In this document: positions 44,601-58,109 of the stretch, piece after piece
Numbering within the stretch: position 1 is the first letter of the stretch
Layout of the letters: each line of letters begins with the position of its first letter
Assembly (NCBI GenBank): GCA_948567375.1
Contig: OX419760.1
Span: forward strand, 32,736,001 to 32,800,000
Direction: 5' to 3'
Source: Lunularia cruciata
Lineage: Eukaryota > Streptophyta > Marchantiopsida > Lunulariales > Lunulariaceae
DNA length: 64,000 nt
Notes under the pieces: generated by a model
The model's database searches: none
The model's input: only the letters and a program-made list of their open reading frames with translations
What the model was told of the DNA's origin: nothing
Program-made: the position numbers and the translations under genes

Positions 44601-46310
44601 CTGATTTTTTCATAAGATTACATTTGCTTGTCTTACTAAACTTTGTCTAAGTAAAAGTTGTAAATTTTGTACTTTTAATTAATTATATTTATCAAAATTT
44701 TACTTGAAAAAAAATTTCAGTCTTATTCTCAAAGAAATCAATTTATTGATCATGTTTTTTTTTTCTTGGAGGATATTTATAGGGTAAGATTTAAGTGCAA
44801 CTTTTATATCACTATTTATAATTATGGTCTTATATGTAATCCTGAAAAAATGTAAATAATTTTTTTCTCATATTGATTTAGTTAGGCTGTTATAGGTTCC
44901 AGATTATTCAAATGTTTCTTGTTAATCATTACCATGGAATATCTTTAGAATATATATCCTAATCACACCAGAATTTTAAAGGAAGTACCATCTAACTCTA
45001 AAAATCAGAATAATCAATATTAAATCATTAATATATTAAATTTTTAATTTAACAGTGAATATTTTATTAAAACTGTTTTTATAAAATATAAAATTTTATT
45101 TAACATAAAATTATCATGAACACAACCAATTCTAGTTAATAGTTCTATGATAAATCATATAACATGAAGATCAAAGTTTCATATAATAACATATGAAAAT
45201 CTTTTCCTTGATTTGCAAGTTTTTTGTAAGTTAACAAAGTCAAGTATTTATCATAATATCATTTTTTAATATTTATAATAATTTTACTTATGAAATCTCA
45301 AAACCCAATCATATAATTCATCGGAATAATTTCAAATATCTTCTTCTATCATATCTCATAAAAGTATCAGTTGATCATGGAGAGTAATAAATACTTAACC
45401 AATACCAAGAGGTTCCACCAAAATTACCAAAGTAGAGTGACCTCAAAGCCATTGAATAACATTATTTTATTATCTTGTATTATTTTATATAGTTAGTAAC
45501 CTTACTGAAAATTACATAAGTCTAATCTCAATATAGCTCCAATTACCCTTTTTAACACTTAAAACGTGATGAAACAACTTTAATCTTAACTAGCCTTGTC
45601 AATACCTTGGTTAACTTTGCAGATTCTATAAAAATTAATTTCAACAAACTTAATCACCTAAATTTAGAGCAAAACCGTGATTTTGACCAATACTTAGTGG
45701 TGTTATTAACTATCTTTTGGTTACTAATTAGATATGCAAACCCTAGCTGGTAGAGCAAATCATATATATGCTAAATGTATGTCATAGAATTAAAAAATTT
45801 CAAGTATTATGTTTAAATATAGTAATAAAGCAAACTTCTAGTTTTTTTTCTATAAAAGTTGCCAAGGCACTTTAGACCTTATACGTATTGAGCATAGACT
45901 AGATAAGAAAAAATATACACCATAAGACATACTTGATAAAAAGTTGATACATCATTCTCCTGTTAAGACATAAGACAGATATAATTATAATTTACTAAGT
46001 TCATTTTATCTCAAGATACAGTAAGGTCCACACCTTGATCTAGGGACCCTAACGCGGATTTATCCAAAAGTTGTGCTTTAGGGCAGATTTCTCTTGTGAT
46101 ATGGCTCTTGGAGATAGCTATATCAGAAACGAAATGTGAAAAGATTAACCCTAAGTACACAGCTTTTGGATATGGCTCCTTGAGAGATTGGAGGCATTAA
46201 AAAATGCAAGAGAGAAGGCACTCGCCTCAACAATGCACAATGTCTTGAGGTTCTTGAGAAGCTCTAGTAAGAGAAAGCTAGTGGCAAGAAACCCTCGATG
46301 CGGAGCTGAA
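44601..46310. other. AT-rich intergenic, nothing recognised
   Basis: Low GC, no ORF over 60 codons of plausible composition and no repeats of note until the palindrome at 46,311. Confidence 0.6.
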
Positions 46311-46348
46311 CCATACTCTATGCCTAAGAGCTTAGGCATAGAGTATGG
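46311..46348. repeat. Perfect 38-bp palindrome
   Basis: Arms of 18 bp (CCATACTCTATGCCTAAG and its exact complement) are separated by AG. It lies about 60-100 bp upstream of the transposase pseudogene. It could be a foldback terminus, a binding site or a small hairpin RNA. Confidence 0.9.
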
Positions 46349-46410
46349 AGTGAATGATAAAACTATTTGAAATATCTTGGCTGATGCAGACTAAATCAAA
46401 TCCAGAGCAA

Positions 46411-47958
46411 TGAGTGTTGAAGTATCGATGAGGCGGAAAAATGGTCAGGGTTGTGAAGCTGCAATTCCTAAGTTAGAGCATAAATTGTTTGAGTTTATTG
46501 AGGGTTGTTGGATGCTCTCTATTGAGATTCCATTCCACCGTCATTGATTATCACAAAAACAAAGCAAATTGCTCAAACATTGGGTGATTTTGTTACCAAC
46601 TTTCAAGCTAGTTGGGGATGGTATCAAAATTTTAGAACTAGGCGTGGTCTAGGAGCAATTTTACTTCATGGTGAGGCGGGCAAAGTTGACCAAATCAACC
46701 CTCAAACAATTGGTGCACTCCGTGAACTTGATGAGATTATCAAAGAGCATGATACCGGCTGTGTATATAACATGGATGAGATAGGTATATTTTTTTAATT
46801 GTTGCTCCACTATATTGTTTTGCTGCCAATAGAAGATGTTTCCACTATTCACGGGAAAGATATCAAAAGAAGAAGCCACTTTCATTGTCTATTGTAATGC
46901 GATCGGGACGTAGCATCTTCTTGCTGCAATGATCTCCAAAGCTAAAGCCCCTACGTATATTTTTGGATGCCAATGGTCAATAAAGCTTGGATAGATATCA
47001 CTGTCTTTAACCAGTGGTTCGAACAAGTTTTCAGACCATTTGTTTGGAAAGAAATTGGTTGGAGGGTGTTGTTGATCTTAGTTAATGCTCCATGGCATTC
47101 ACAACCTTTCGAGAAAGGTTATGAATGCCAAAGGGTTCCATTTTTTCCCTCCAATGTCACTTTGTGAAAGCAAGTAATGGATATGGGAATTATTGTTGCT
47201 CTTAAAAGAGGTACAGATACCTGGTTATGAAAGACATTCTTTCATTTCATGATCTTACTTAAGCAATTAAACTCCAGTTGGAAGCTTAGGCCCCTAGAAT
47301 GAAACGTAATGCTGTAGGTGTCAAGTTTGGAAGACCTGCCTACCTTCTTGATACTGCAAAATATGTTGTTCCAGCATGGAATGGTATTTCCACTAAAACG
47401 CTCAAGAATTGTTTCAAGAAGGCAGATATTATTCTTGATTTCCGCTCTCAAGAACTTTAAGTTTTTATTGATAATTACAATAATAGAATTGTTGAGAATT
47501 TAATTTCTTTCATGCAGGACATGTCCATTTCTGATCTCCTATAAGATTCCTCTGCATCAATGAGTGACGAGGTCCGAGCATTTCTAACCATTGATGATCA
47601 CAACTCTGAAAAGTATCAACAAGCCTTACTTGAAGACATTGGCCAGTAGCTTCAAGGGGATAAAAATGGATTGCTGGAGGATGCGTTTGTGTTGGATAAT
47701 AAATCATAAAATGCAAATTACCCCAACGAAGAGTCTACAAGAGTTTCTATCCAAGAAATTCTTTTGGATGTTGTTAATCTGAATTTGAAGATTAGGGATC
47801 TGCATATTTCTCGATACTTACCTCATGATGAAATTGATTCTTTGCTTGATAGCGGCTTTATAACAGAAAACATCGCACAGCAAGCAAATTCAATTATAGT
47901 GCGAGAAAGAGGGATGGAAAGGCACCAAATGACGGCTCATGACATTGGATTTGTGTAA
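46411..47958 (+). pseudogene. Pogo/Tigger-like (CENP-B related) DDE transposase
   Basis: Pieces in changing frames follow the order of DDE_1 transposases. First comes an N-terminal DNA-binding region with a Tc5-type helix-turn-helix (WYQNFRTRRGLGAILLHGEAG). Then come the first catalytic Asp in YNMDEIG (about 46,767-46,790), NQWFEQVF, LVNAPWHS (47,070-47,100; the family has an Asp before N-A-P, here Val), and VPFFPSNVTL followed by VMDMGIIVALKR for the third Asp. An open tail at 47,764-47,958 ends near the element's end. Several stops and shifts make it inactive. Terminal inverted repeats were not found. Confidence 0.75.
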
Positions 47959-48700
47959 TCAATAAATAAGTTTACCATGTTGATCCGGTGGTTTTTCAAT
48001 CCGGAATGCAGACTTATCCGTGATACGGACATACAAAATTGTGGACTTATATGAGGGCTTACTGTACAAGACTGAAGTTGCCATATAAAGGAAATTTGTT
48101 TCTCTTCTTCTTTTAGTAGAAAGATAAAAATTTGTCAGAAAACCTCTAAGTAATGCATAATTAACTTAAAAGACAAAACCGTATATGATCATATATATTA
48201 ACCTAACTACGATGCAGTGCTTCAGAAATTTTTAGTCTAGAAAATTTGCCTTAGATTGAATACTACTCTATCCTTAAAAAATGTAACTCTTATACGGTAG
48301 CCAAACAATAAATTTCCTTAAAATTATTTCCTGGCCCTTTATACCACCATTTCATCATTTTAGAGTCTTCTTCTTCTATACAGTGGACAAGTTGGAATAA
48401 GGTTTTCCAAATAATAGATGATATCGGATACAAAGCGATGTAGCCACTTTGAAATAGTCCATAACTTTTTTGCAAAAGATTCACATTTTTATAGAATAAT
48501 GGATGGACCCATCTAAATATTGTACTAAGATCAGCATCTGATAATGTAACGACCATAATACTGCATAAAGTAGTGTCCCACTAGATTTAACTCCCAAATT
48601 CCGACATAGACAATAATTCTATTCCTCTATAAGGGTAGAAGATGATGATGTTACATACGGCAGCAGAATGTTATTTTGGAGACCGTCAGAACCGTCAGAC
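47959..48700. other. AT-rich intergenic, nothing recognised
   Basis: No ORF, RNA gene or repeat that I can support. Confidence 0.6.
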
Positions 48701-51669
48701 GGCGAAAATTGCACCGAAAGAAAGGGAATCGGAATCAGAATGGTTGGTGAGTCTTTGAAGGGAAGGATGGCGGAGGAGGAGGAACTGGGGCTATGGGGAA
48801 CTTGGAAGGTGTATAACTGTGATTCTCCCCTCCCAATGGGGACGTGAATGAGTCAGCGGAAGTTGATTCTCTCGGTGAATCGTCTTCAGGCTTCCAACGG
48901 TCATGGCCTTTTCTCGCTCTGCGCTTTTCCTTTACTGTCTGTTTGATTGTCAATAAGTCAGTGATGTGCTCGTTGGCGGGCAGGAAGGGATGACAGACAG
49001 GGGATTTTAAAAGTTAACTGACAGAAAAACTGCAACAGTGTTCAACGCACTTCAGTTTGTTTGTTCAGCTCCTGTAGACGCCGCAGCAGGCAGGAGCCAT
49101 GGGATGATTCAAAGTGCAGTCCGAGTATTTCTCCGCTGTTGGCTGATGAATGCTATTGCGTTCGTGGAAGTAACACTTTTAAACAGAGTGTTTGGGGGAG
49201 AGAGAGAGAGAGATGGGGTAATAGGTTTTGGTCCATTTTCGCTCTACGTTAGGAATCGTAGACTGCCAGCAATATGGCAGTCCAGCGCGCTGACGCGCGT
49301 TACCAGACTGTGGGAGGATAAATGGGAGCAGGAATTCGTAGTAGAGTTTGGGGTGTCTCTATTTTGCAAAGCGTAGGCTGCCAGCCAGATACGCGTAGAG
49401 AACGTGATTCGATGCAATAGAGGACAGAACTCTGACTGACTGACTTCCCACTTCTGCTGCTTTTCGTCATTATCGTGCAGAGTACAAATCCTTTTTGCTC
49501 CTGTATGAATGTCTGAGCATCGATTCTTGGCAGCTCGAATGGTGCGGGAGAGGAACAGCTTTGTATGCCTTCGCTTCTACGCTGATCTCTCTCCCCCAGA
49601 GGGTTGACTATACGAAGAACCCCTCAGCGACTCAAAGAAGCTCCTTGTTTATCCAGTAGGCTAAGCTGTGACAACCTAGGGTACTGCTAGCTTCTAAGCT
49701 GTAAAGCCTTGGGGATGGATTGTGGGCCCAAACACTCATTCGATCACTCTCCAACCGACACCATCTCGCTATTATGCCATTACTTACAATTACGAATTCA
49801 AAACTTGTTCGCTATCCCCTTTTCTGAACTCTTTCTCGGCAAGATCCTGCACATCCGCAGGGCTCTCAGGTGTGGCGTGGCCTCTCTGGCCTCGCAGCGT
49901 GATTGTTGCGCACTCACTGATAATTACCTAAACGCCAGAGCCCTTCATACTTAAGATGAGTGGCGATACGAGGATCTAACTCCAACTCCAGTTACTGCTC
50001 TGCTCCAATTGCAGCAGCAATGGGAGATAGACCCATCTACATTCTTCAATTACAGCAGCTGCAGGCGGAACATACACACTCAAGTGCGCCAGTTATGCTG
50101 CGTTGCCTGGCACAAAAGAGCTCATCATTTTCATGGGTGAATTTGTTAAACGCGCGAGAATGTTCCAAATCTACACAGCATTCTCGATGACTCGCACATA
50201 CACCTTCTGCCCCAGGTGAAAATAGGGCACAGGTGTGGTGCATAAATTTACACTGGGACAGCTCATTCTGCTGATTCGAGGACAACTGAGCCCGCGGATC
50301 ATGATTCCCACTACGCATTTTATCGGTGTCGATAACGCGATCATGGTTTTACACAGTAGTATGAAATGCCTTACACCTGAACACGATGCTTCATCACTTT
50401 ATAGCATGTTTCATAGGAGTACACTTTCCAAGTGCGTAATGATGACGTGGAGAGTAAGGACCGTGGGCAGGGCATGGGACAGGCCAAAATATAGGTTGCG
50501 AAATGCTAGGAATTCTCATGGTCCCAGTAGTCGCTTATCAGAACCAACGTGCTACCCGCCCACGGTTCATGGTCCTTTATAAGATACAGGTACCACTAGA
50601 ATAGTCCAAAACTTAATACAAATGAGTCGCGAACAGCGATCCACAGCCAAATGAGGTTAAGCAAGGCGTCGTTCGGCTCAGTATCACTCGGAATTCCCCA
50701 TGATAAGAGCAAGACGAGAGACGAGAAATTCCATACATGACATCATCCAAGAGGCAAGCAGCTGATAATAGCCAAGAGAATCTGGGACGCGAACTTTATA
50801 TCGAATTAGGCGTGTGGTAAGTTGACTTTAGAATCCGGAGGTAAAATGTCAGGACTGGAAGTCTTTTACAGCTCTGAAATGAGCATTGCCATTCATAACC
50901 CCACCAGTATTGCAGGTGTGGAACGAACTTGAACTTGAAATAATAAATTTTACTTCCCATGAAGCCTGACATTAATATTGTAGAGCAAACAGGACTGTAG
51001 AAGAAAAAATCGTTGAAAATAATCTTAGTGACTAAGAGTTTAGCGACTACCTACGACTAAGGGATACATGCGCGACGGCTTCAAGAGGCGAGGGAGCTGG
51101 AGTTAAGGCTTGGACTAGCACGTAGCCCGTTCCCTTTCGACCAGAGGCTAGGATCACTGTGGAAGCCAGCATTACAAAGTCAATTATATACACAATCAGA
51201 CACTAGTATAGTGTGGCGACAGCTGCTGGGCATGCTCATGCGTAACTGATTGTGGTTCAACACTACTCTTTCGATCGAATCTGTTTATCTCTCTCTGCCA
51301 AAGACTAGCGGATAAGCGCCAACATAATTTTACATATCTATAAGTGTGCGTTTCTAAAAGGGGAGAGTCGGCAGCGTAACAGTCGGGATCTCGCACAAAC
51401 TATCTCCTTGTCCTCTTCAACATCTCCACGAGCCCGCATCTTCTTCGCCACCCCGAGCGCAAACTGGAATTTCAAAGGCTCACCAGCCTGAAAGAGGTAC
51501 TTCGGGCCCCCATCCATTCATTAATTGATGCGGCTGTGAATGACGTACTTGAGAAGAGCACAGGCAAACCTCGAAATAACCCCCAAAGTTGCAGGGTTGC
51601 TCGGTACCCCTCTTTCAACATCCGCTGAAATAATAATCTAATTGGATCAAGTTCGAGAGTCAGAAGAAT
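48701..51669. other. Higher-GC, gene-like region without a recognised gene
   Basis: Base composition resembles the two genes rather than the AT-rich repeats. The best open piece is on the minus strand at 48,735-48,953: 72 codons, basic then Ser/Pro-rich with a PPPPPS run, starting with TTG. Others (49,038-49,376; 50,046-50,318; 50,235-50,582) overlap on both strands and share no recognisable domain. A non-coding transcript, the far 3' region of the patellin gene or an unknown spliced gene are all possible. Confidence 0.4.
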
Positions 51670-54342
51670 TTAACCAGCCAACTCAAGTTCGGCAGCGGAA
51701 GCACCCTTCACTCTGTAGATTACGGTCTTCTTCTTTCTCGAGGAGTTGTCGATGGTTATGACAACTTTGCCAGGCTCTGTGACCTTGAAATTGCCGCGGA
51801 TAGGCTCATCGGTTGTCGATGGTAGCTTCTTCAACTTCTCGATGATAATGTGGTAAGAGCCCTCCGCGCTTGGTACGTATTCCGCTCCGTAGCTCACGTC
51901 GTATCCAACCACAGCAAGGTCCCATACCACGACTCCTCCAGCCTGGGCAACAGAAGATTCCGTCCATGAGGACTAAATCGTGGCCAGGCTCTGCAAAATA
52001 GTGACGGAAATACAATCATAAAGATGAAAAATACAACGGATGGCCAAGAAGAGCCCATACCTCTGTTACGGGGATTTCAATATGCGACTTCTCTCCGGCC
52101 TTCACAGTAACCTCGAAGGCAGGCGCCTCGAAACCCGCAAACTCGTCGTCGTGAAGTCTGCTCAGACCTCCGTAGTGGACTGGCACGTATTCTGCCGGAA
52201 TGAACCTGCGAGAACAACTCAGCGTTAGATGTACCCCACAAGGTCCAAATCAAAGCGGTAGCACGAATAATACAGTCAAACACAGAAGGAATTTCGCAAT
52301 ACTTACTTCAACAAAGCCTCTGTCGTTTTTCCAGCGGGAGCTACCACAAACTTGCTCTTGGTTCTCTGGGAGAGGAAAGGACTCACAATAGAGTAAAGGG
52401 CGCTGAAATACCATGGCACATTGATGAAAACCTGGCAGCAGGTACAAAGGATAGTTAGCGGACTGAATCCAAATGGCATGAATGCTTCACCACTAGGAGG
52501 GCCGAGATGTAGGTCAAGGAAAAAATATCTGAGGTCGCAAACTTTGCAATTTAGTATAAACTTCAAATTGATCAGCCATCCACAAACTCCTGGCTGCACA
52601 GCTCGAGACAGATAAGACCAGCGTATCTTCAAATCAATCGCATAGCTCAGACTTAGGGACGAATATCAACGACTCTAGAGTCCCACGGTAAGAAACTCAA
52701 AAGACGACGATGACATTGACTAAAAATTCGTAGAACAGTCTCGGAGTGAGCGCTTGGAAGGCAGATCTACTCTTGCAGTGTACATCTAATGCCACCCAGA
52801 TTCAACTTCGAGAGGCCCGCGGGACCATTAATTGACTAAGAAGAACAGGCCACAATCTGAGGGGGGCAAACCATCTCACATATCGACACATCAAGAATGG
52901 TGGAAGCTTTCGAGATACTTGGAGAGAACAATAACCTTTTTAGCGACCAACTCGGGATAGTTGTCCTGCAACAGATTGACAGCTTGGTTGGCAGTGGTCT
53001 TAAAGTCCTTCTTGCCAGGTCCAGGTGAATTTTTAAGATCGGTGATCTGAACCATAGCGTTGGGCCCCTCTGGACTGAAGTTCAAAAGCTTGATTCCCTT
53101 CTCAAGAACCTGGATTCTCCATCGAAGGAAATCGTTGATCTTGGCGGCATCCCCAAAAGTTTTCTGATAAAGCTCCTTGTCCTGGAACGCTCCATACACG
53201 TTGTAGCAGACAGGGTGGCCCTCCTTGTCTTTCCCGTGCATGTATGCTACACCATCAAGATCAGTGCCGAATTCCTCGTCAAGAAGATTGTCAGCTTTGA
53301 AAGTCTTCCTCCAGATAATTGTCTTCTTAAGCTGATTAAAAGCATCATTGACGTTGAAGTCACGGGCCCTTAGAAACTTGAGCAGAATAACATCAGTCCT
53401 CTTGTCCCCCTTGGTGTGGAGGAGGGGTACTCCCCAGAGAGAGATATCCTCGGGAGGCGTGGTGTCCTCCTCGATAGGAGATTCCTTGGCAGCCTCAACT
53501 ATGGGTACAGCAGTCTCCTCTTTCTTTTCAGTCTCGACAGCGGGTGGAGCAGCCTCGGTTTCGGCAGCTGGAGCTGTGGCAGGTGCTTCTACAGCGGGAG
53601 GTGCTGCATCCGTAGGGGTGGTCTCAGTCTCAGGAGAGGTGACAGGGGCTGCTGCTTCCGGAGTAGCAGCAACGGATGCTTCCTCCTTTGAGGCCTCTTT
53701 CACGGTTTCCTTTGCTTCTTTCACTTCTTCAACAGCAATGGTGGCAGCGACAACTGCTGTTTCCGCAGTCACCTCGTCAACCGCTGAAGGAGTCCCGGCT
53801 GCAGGAGCAGAAGTCTCAGCTGTAGGTGCAGCTGCCGGAGTTTCGGTGGGTGAGGGGTCTGTCGCTGGAGCTGGAGGGGTAGTCTCAGCGGCCGGGGCCT
53901 CTACCTCCTTTTTCTCTTCTGTAGCTCCCACAGGTTCGGGTTCCTTGGGTGCTTCAACTACCTTCTTAGGGACCTTGAACTCGTTGTCCTGGATAGCCTT
54001 TTCGATCCTGAGTTTAAAGTCGTCGAGAGCCTTCTTCTCGTTATCTTTCAAATCTGACACAAGGTTGGACTCTTCCTTGAACTCCGGGATGCTGGGTTCG
54101 ACGGGACCAGCCTCTGGGACATCCTGCTCGGTAGATTCTGCTGGGGTCTCAGTATTTGCTTCCTCGGTCTTGGGTGCGGCTTCCTCAGTCTTAGTTGCTG
54201 CTTCCTCTGATGCCGGAGAAGGAGTGGTAGAAGTGGCCTTTACCGCCTCTTTGTCGCCTCCATCGGCCTTGACAGCTTCGGCAACAACCGCTTCGGCGGT
54301 GGATGGAGCAGCTACGGTCTCCTCAGCCTCTGGTGTTGCCAT
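51670..54342 (-). CDS. PATL: Patellin-like SEC14-GOLD protein, 4 exons
   Basis: Patellins bind phosphoinositides and act in membrane traffic, cell-plate formation and polarity. CDS exons on the minus strand: 54342-52936, 52431-52307, 52205-52061 and 51942-51670, all introns GT-AG with matching phases. The total is 1,950 nt or 649 residues. Residues 1-290 are an acidic Ala/Pro/Glu/Thr low-complexity region (MATPEAEETVAAPS...). A short CRAL-TRIO N-terminal part lies at about 299-352 (LLKFLRARDFNV). The SEC14 pocket covers about 358-535 (GHPVCYNVYGAF, FINVPWYFSALYSIVSPFLS). The GOLD domain covers about 540-645 (FEVTVKAGEKSHIEIPV, WDLAVVGYDVSYGAEYVP). The start is the only ATG with this N-terminus. 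The gene looks intact. Confidence 0.95.
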
Positions 54343-55500
54343 TTCTGCTCTTAATACACTCCGAAGAAACAGTAACTTGTTCACAAAATTAGCTTCACCC
54401 CGCAACTGATCCTGATCGAGACAGCTTCTTTGTTGAACTCGACTCTCTGATCGTTCTCTGACCTGAATGCACAAGAACAAACGGACACTAGAACTCAATA
54501 ATAGGTAGCGCAAGTGACCGAAGGCTAAGATGAGCACAGATCGACTCTGAACGACACACACTCGCTGCTTACCTCCTAACGACCCCTCTCAGCTACCCAT
54601 TTGTAATACCTCTTTCTTGCAACTATTCCATTCCAAATTCCCTGAGAGTCAGCAACTCAACGCAACCAAACTAAACAGAAGACGGCTGATCCAGGAGAGA
54701 AGGACGCGCTCGGTGAATAATGCTTTTCACCACTGCTAGAACTGTCTAGCATGTGTACGAACAGGAGGCTCAGGGAGCGACGAACTTCGTTTACCACGGA
54801 ACTCTTGCGCAAAGCGGAGCCGGAGGAGCGGGAAAGGAATGAGAGAGTAGGAAGTCTGGGGCGCCGTTTGAAGCTTTCCCAGTGCAACAACAATGCAGCG
54901 TCGTTGTTCTTCTGCCGCTTCCTTGCTGTCGGTTCTCACTACAGCGGATGGTCGTTAAAAGGAAGAGTGCAACTACAACAAATAGACAACAACAACAGCT
55001 GTGCACGACTACTCCAGGAAGGATGGGCGATGGATTTGCTTCGCTGCTGTTTCTGCAGCTGCGTGGATAGATGCTCTTGGAGCTTTTCTTTCTTACAGAC
55101 AGACAGCGGAGAGCTCGCGGGCGGGGAAGGGAAGAAACGAGGAAGACAGCAACGACAGGGAAAGCGACAGACGAAGACGAGCAAGATAGAGGAACCGGAT
55201 GTGGCGTGGATTTTAGCACGGGCAGTAACTCTGCCTAAAAGTGCTAGCGGGTATGACGGCAGAGCGCGAAAATTGGAACGGGGGCTGTAAACTAGGAGAA
55301 AGAGTGAAACATGGCCATGTGGCAAGAGTTCGATTAGTCAGACAGCATGCGCGAGCCCAGCCGTGCGATCCACCTGGGCCCCACTACAAGCAAACCTCCC
55401 TACCCACCGTTTCGCTAGGCCCCTCCGTTCGCCGTTTCGTCTCGTGCTCCGTTTCCCACGCCCTATTGTCATTCTGTTTCGTTTCTAATCATTCTGGTGG
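54343..55500 (-). promoter_or_regulatory. 5' UTR and promoter region of the patellin gene
   Basis: GC-rich and purine/pyrimidine-biased. Open frames on both strands overlap each other and none has a domain, so I read them as chance. An AG/GT arrangement near 54,460 on the minus strand (TTCAG|GTCAGAG) would fit a 5' UTR intron, but this is not certain. Confidence 0.45.
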
Positions 55501-55918
55501 TCCATTAACACATTTGGATATGCTAAAAAGTATCTTTGAAATTTCACTATTCTGCATAAAAATATATAATTAGAGAACATAGTATATATATTTTAAGATT
55601 AAGCATAAGAGATAAAAACTGATCAAATAAATTCTGATTTCCAAAGTAAAAAACTTGGTGATTTTAATTCATTTCCATTGTCTGATTTATATTCAAAATT
55701 GATAGAACCAGGGTAGAATATTTATAATATCCTAATCATAATCTTCTATGAATTTTTAGAAATAAAATATATAAACTTGCATAACTGATAGATTAAATTA
55801 TGTAAGCTTCTACTTTAATGAAATTTGAAATAAATTTTAGATATATACTACGGTTCCTTAAATGTACATAGTAACTAAGCTTTTGACAACAAATTAAGTT
55901 GAGGCTACGACGTTACAA

Positions 55919-56300
55919 TATAAGTATATCTTGATTACAATCTTTTTTTATTCTTGCTCTATAGAGTGCATGGGATGGTGCAATCCATACGACTTTTACT
56001 TTATAAATATATCTTGATTACAATCTTTTTTTATTCTTGCTCTATAGAGTGCATTGGATGGTGCAATCCTATGAGAGCAATCACATTAGATGATGCTTTT
56101 TCGGATGCTCCAGTAGTTTGTAGACGATACGACTTGCATAGCTCAAATATCTTAGATGCAGCAGGGCTGATTCCTCATATAGACTCTATTGAGGCCTAGT
56201 CCCATTTTACCTTTTTTGTCTCTCCCTTGTACGGTTTGATCCTTGTGCGGCTTGACAAAATCTGCCAATCCTTTGTGTTCTCTACACAATCACCTTTTTA
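55919..56300 (+). mobile_element. LINE copy C, 5'-truncated 3' end
   Basis: From TGCTCTATAGAG onward the sequence matches the last 250-300 bp of copies A and B (ITL.DA..DAPVVC..YDLHS). Only the 3' end is present, the usual result of incomplete reverse transcription. An 83-bp tandem duplication (repeat starting near 55,931 and 56,014) covers the junction with the AT-rich flank. Confidence 0.75.
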
Positions 56301-58036
56301 TATTTCTTAATAGAATAAAAGTAAATGAAGCACACAAACTTAATTACTTCTATTTCTTTATCTCTATCTATTCTTATTTGTTATAATCTCCTCTTCATTT
56401 GCATGCAGAAATGTGTACAAAGGTGAATAAAATATTCAGAATTATTAAAAAATATGATCTTCAACAACCAAAATCTTTTAAAGATATATTAAATTTACCA
56501 TTTATAGAAAAGATTTCATTAATTGCTTAAATAAGTAACACACAATTTGATTAAAATTAAATAGACACAAAAATATAATAAAAATACACTACTACAAAAC
56601 AAATATTGATCATTCAATAGACATCTTTATAATCTTCAAGCTATTATTTATCATTAAGTTGTAAGAACTTTAACTTTTCTTTGCTTTTGAAGAACTTAAT
56701 ATAAAGTAGTTAGTGAACTTGATTATAAAAGAACAAATATTAATTCAGTTTAATTTAATCACATACTTCTATATAGTAATAAAATCCGTTACATCACAGA
56801 TCAAAAATCTTATATAACTCCTATAAAGCAGAATATTATTTTTACAGAAAGCTATTCTATTCACTTAAATAAATTTATAGAAAATACATCTCAAGAAAGT
56901 ACAAAAAATGAATGTTAGAAATATTATCTAAACCTATGGGTATTAAAGAGTTTACTTCATTTAAAGTGATCCAAGTTATGAGTATGTTGTCCATGAATAA
57001 TGGATATAATGAACATTTCTACTATTGAATATATATATATTCATAATACCTATGAATCCTGATAGATGTATGAAAACTTGCTAATCCAACAATAAATTTG
57101 TTTCTCTTTTTCTTCTAATATATTGACATTTAATATTCTAAGATCTTATGTTATGTTCACTAACATAAAAATTAGTGAAATTGAATGTTTCTATATTTTA
57201 TGATAAATTCAATGATCACTATTTTCATATATAAAATGAATTAAAGATATTATTCTTAAAAATTATGTTAACATGTGTTTTTATCCATACAAATCACTGT
57301 ATGAATTAAAATATTTTAATTTTAAAATAAATTTGGCTTGTTTTTGACTTTTTGAATTTCACTTGTAAATAAATTTGTGAATTTAAATTTTATTTTTGGG
57401 TTTTACATATATTTTGGTTATATATTGTAATATTTTATAAAGTGTACTCTTTGATAGATCAAATCACAAGGGAGATTTCTATTTTTTTGGGGGATAATTT
57501 TCATAAAATAAAAAATAAGTTTATCTTTATTCTATTGTAAGGGAGAGGAAAATTATTAATATATTATTAAAGCTATTTTATATCTAAATTATGAAGGTTC
57601 ACCTCTTTATTAGTGCTTTACTCTAAATTATATTGTTGTATTCTAATTTGACATCTAAATTATTCTCAAATAAAAACTGTAAATATACATAATTATATAG
57701 TTGGAATAGTGAATATATGTAAGAATTAAGATAGATAATTCATATAAACCTCTTAAGAAAATATTATTCAAATTTCAATTAATAATTCCTTATTAAGAGT
57801 AGTATTTTGCAAGATCAGGTTGAAAGACTTATATATTTTACTATCTTTCAAAAGTTGAAACTTTTGAAGCTTATTATATGTCTTATGAATTTTGATGTTT
57901 TTGTAAGTTTTACAATCAAGATCAAGTTAAGGTTTTTGCTATTTGGTCATATAAGTCATATGTTTTAAAGTATAAAAACTTGTGTGTTCTAATAATATGA
58001 TTGTAAGTTCTCTATCTCTATCTATAGATGTGAAGA
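56301..58036. other. AT-rich intergenic, nothing recognised
   Basis: Very low GC, no gene or clear repeat. Confidence 0.6.
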
Positions 58037-58039
58037 TAA

Positions 58040-58041
<2 letters not shown>

Positions 58042-58107
<66 letters not shown>
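58042..58107. repeat. (TA)33 microsatellite
   Basis: A run of about 66 bp of uninterrupted TA dinucleotides, the longest simple repeat in the window. Confidence 0.95.

Positions 58108-58109
<2 letters not shown>

Noticed and set aside
53348-54409. A 353-codon plus-strand ORF rich in Ser, Ala and Val
   Set aside because: It is antisense to the low-complexity first exon of the patellin gene and has no domain.
54751-55325. Several overlapping ORFs on both strands upstream of the patellin gene
   Set aside because: They overlap in four frames in GC-rich DNA, none has a domain, and the position fits a promoter and 5' UTR.
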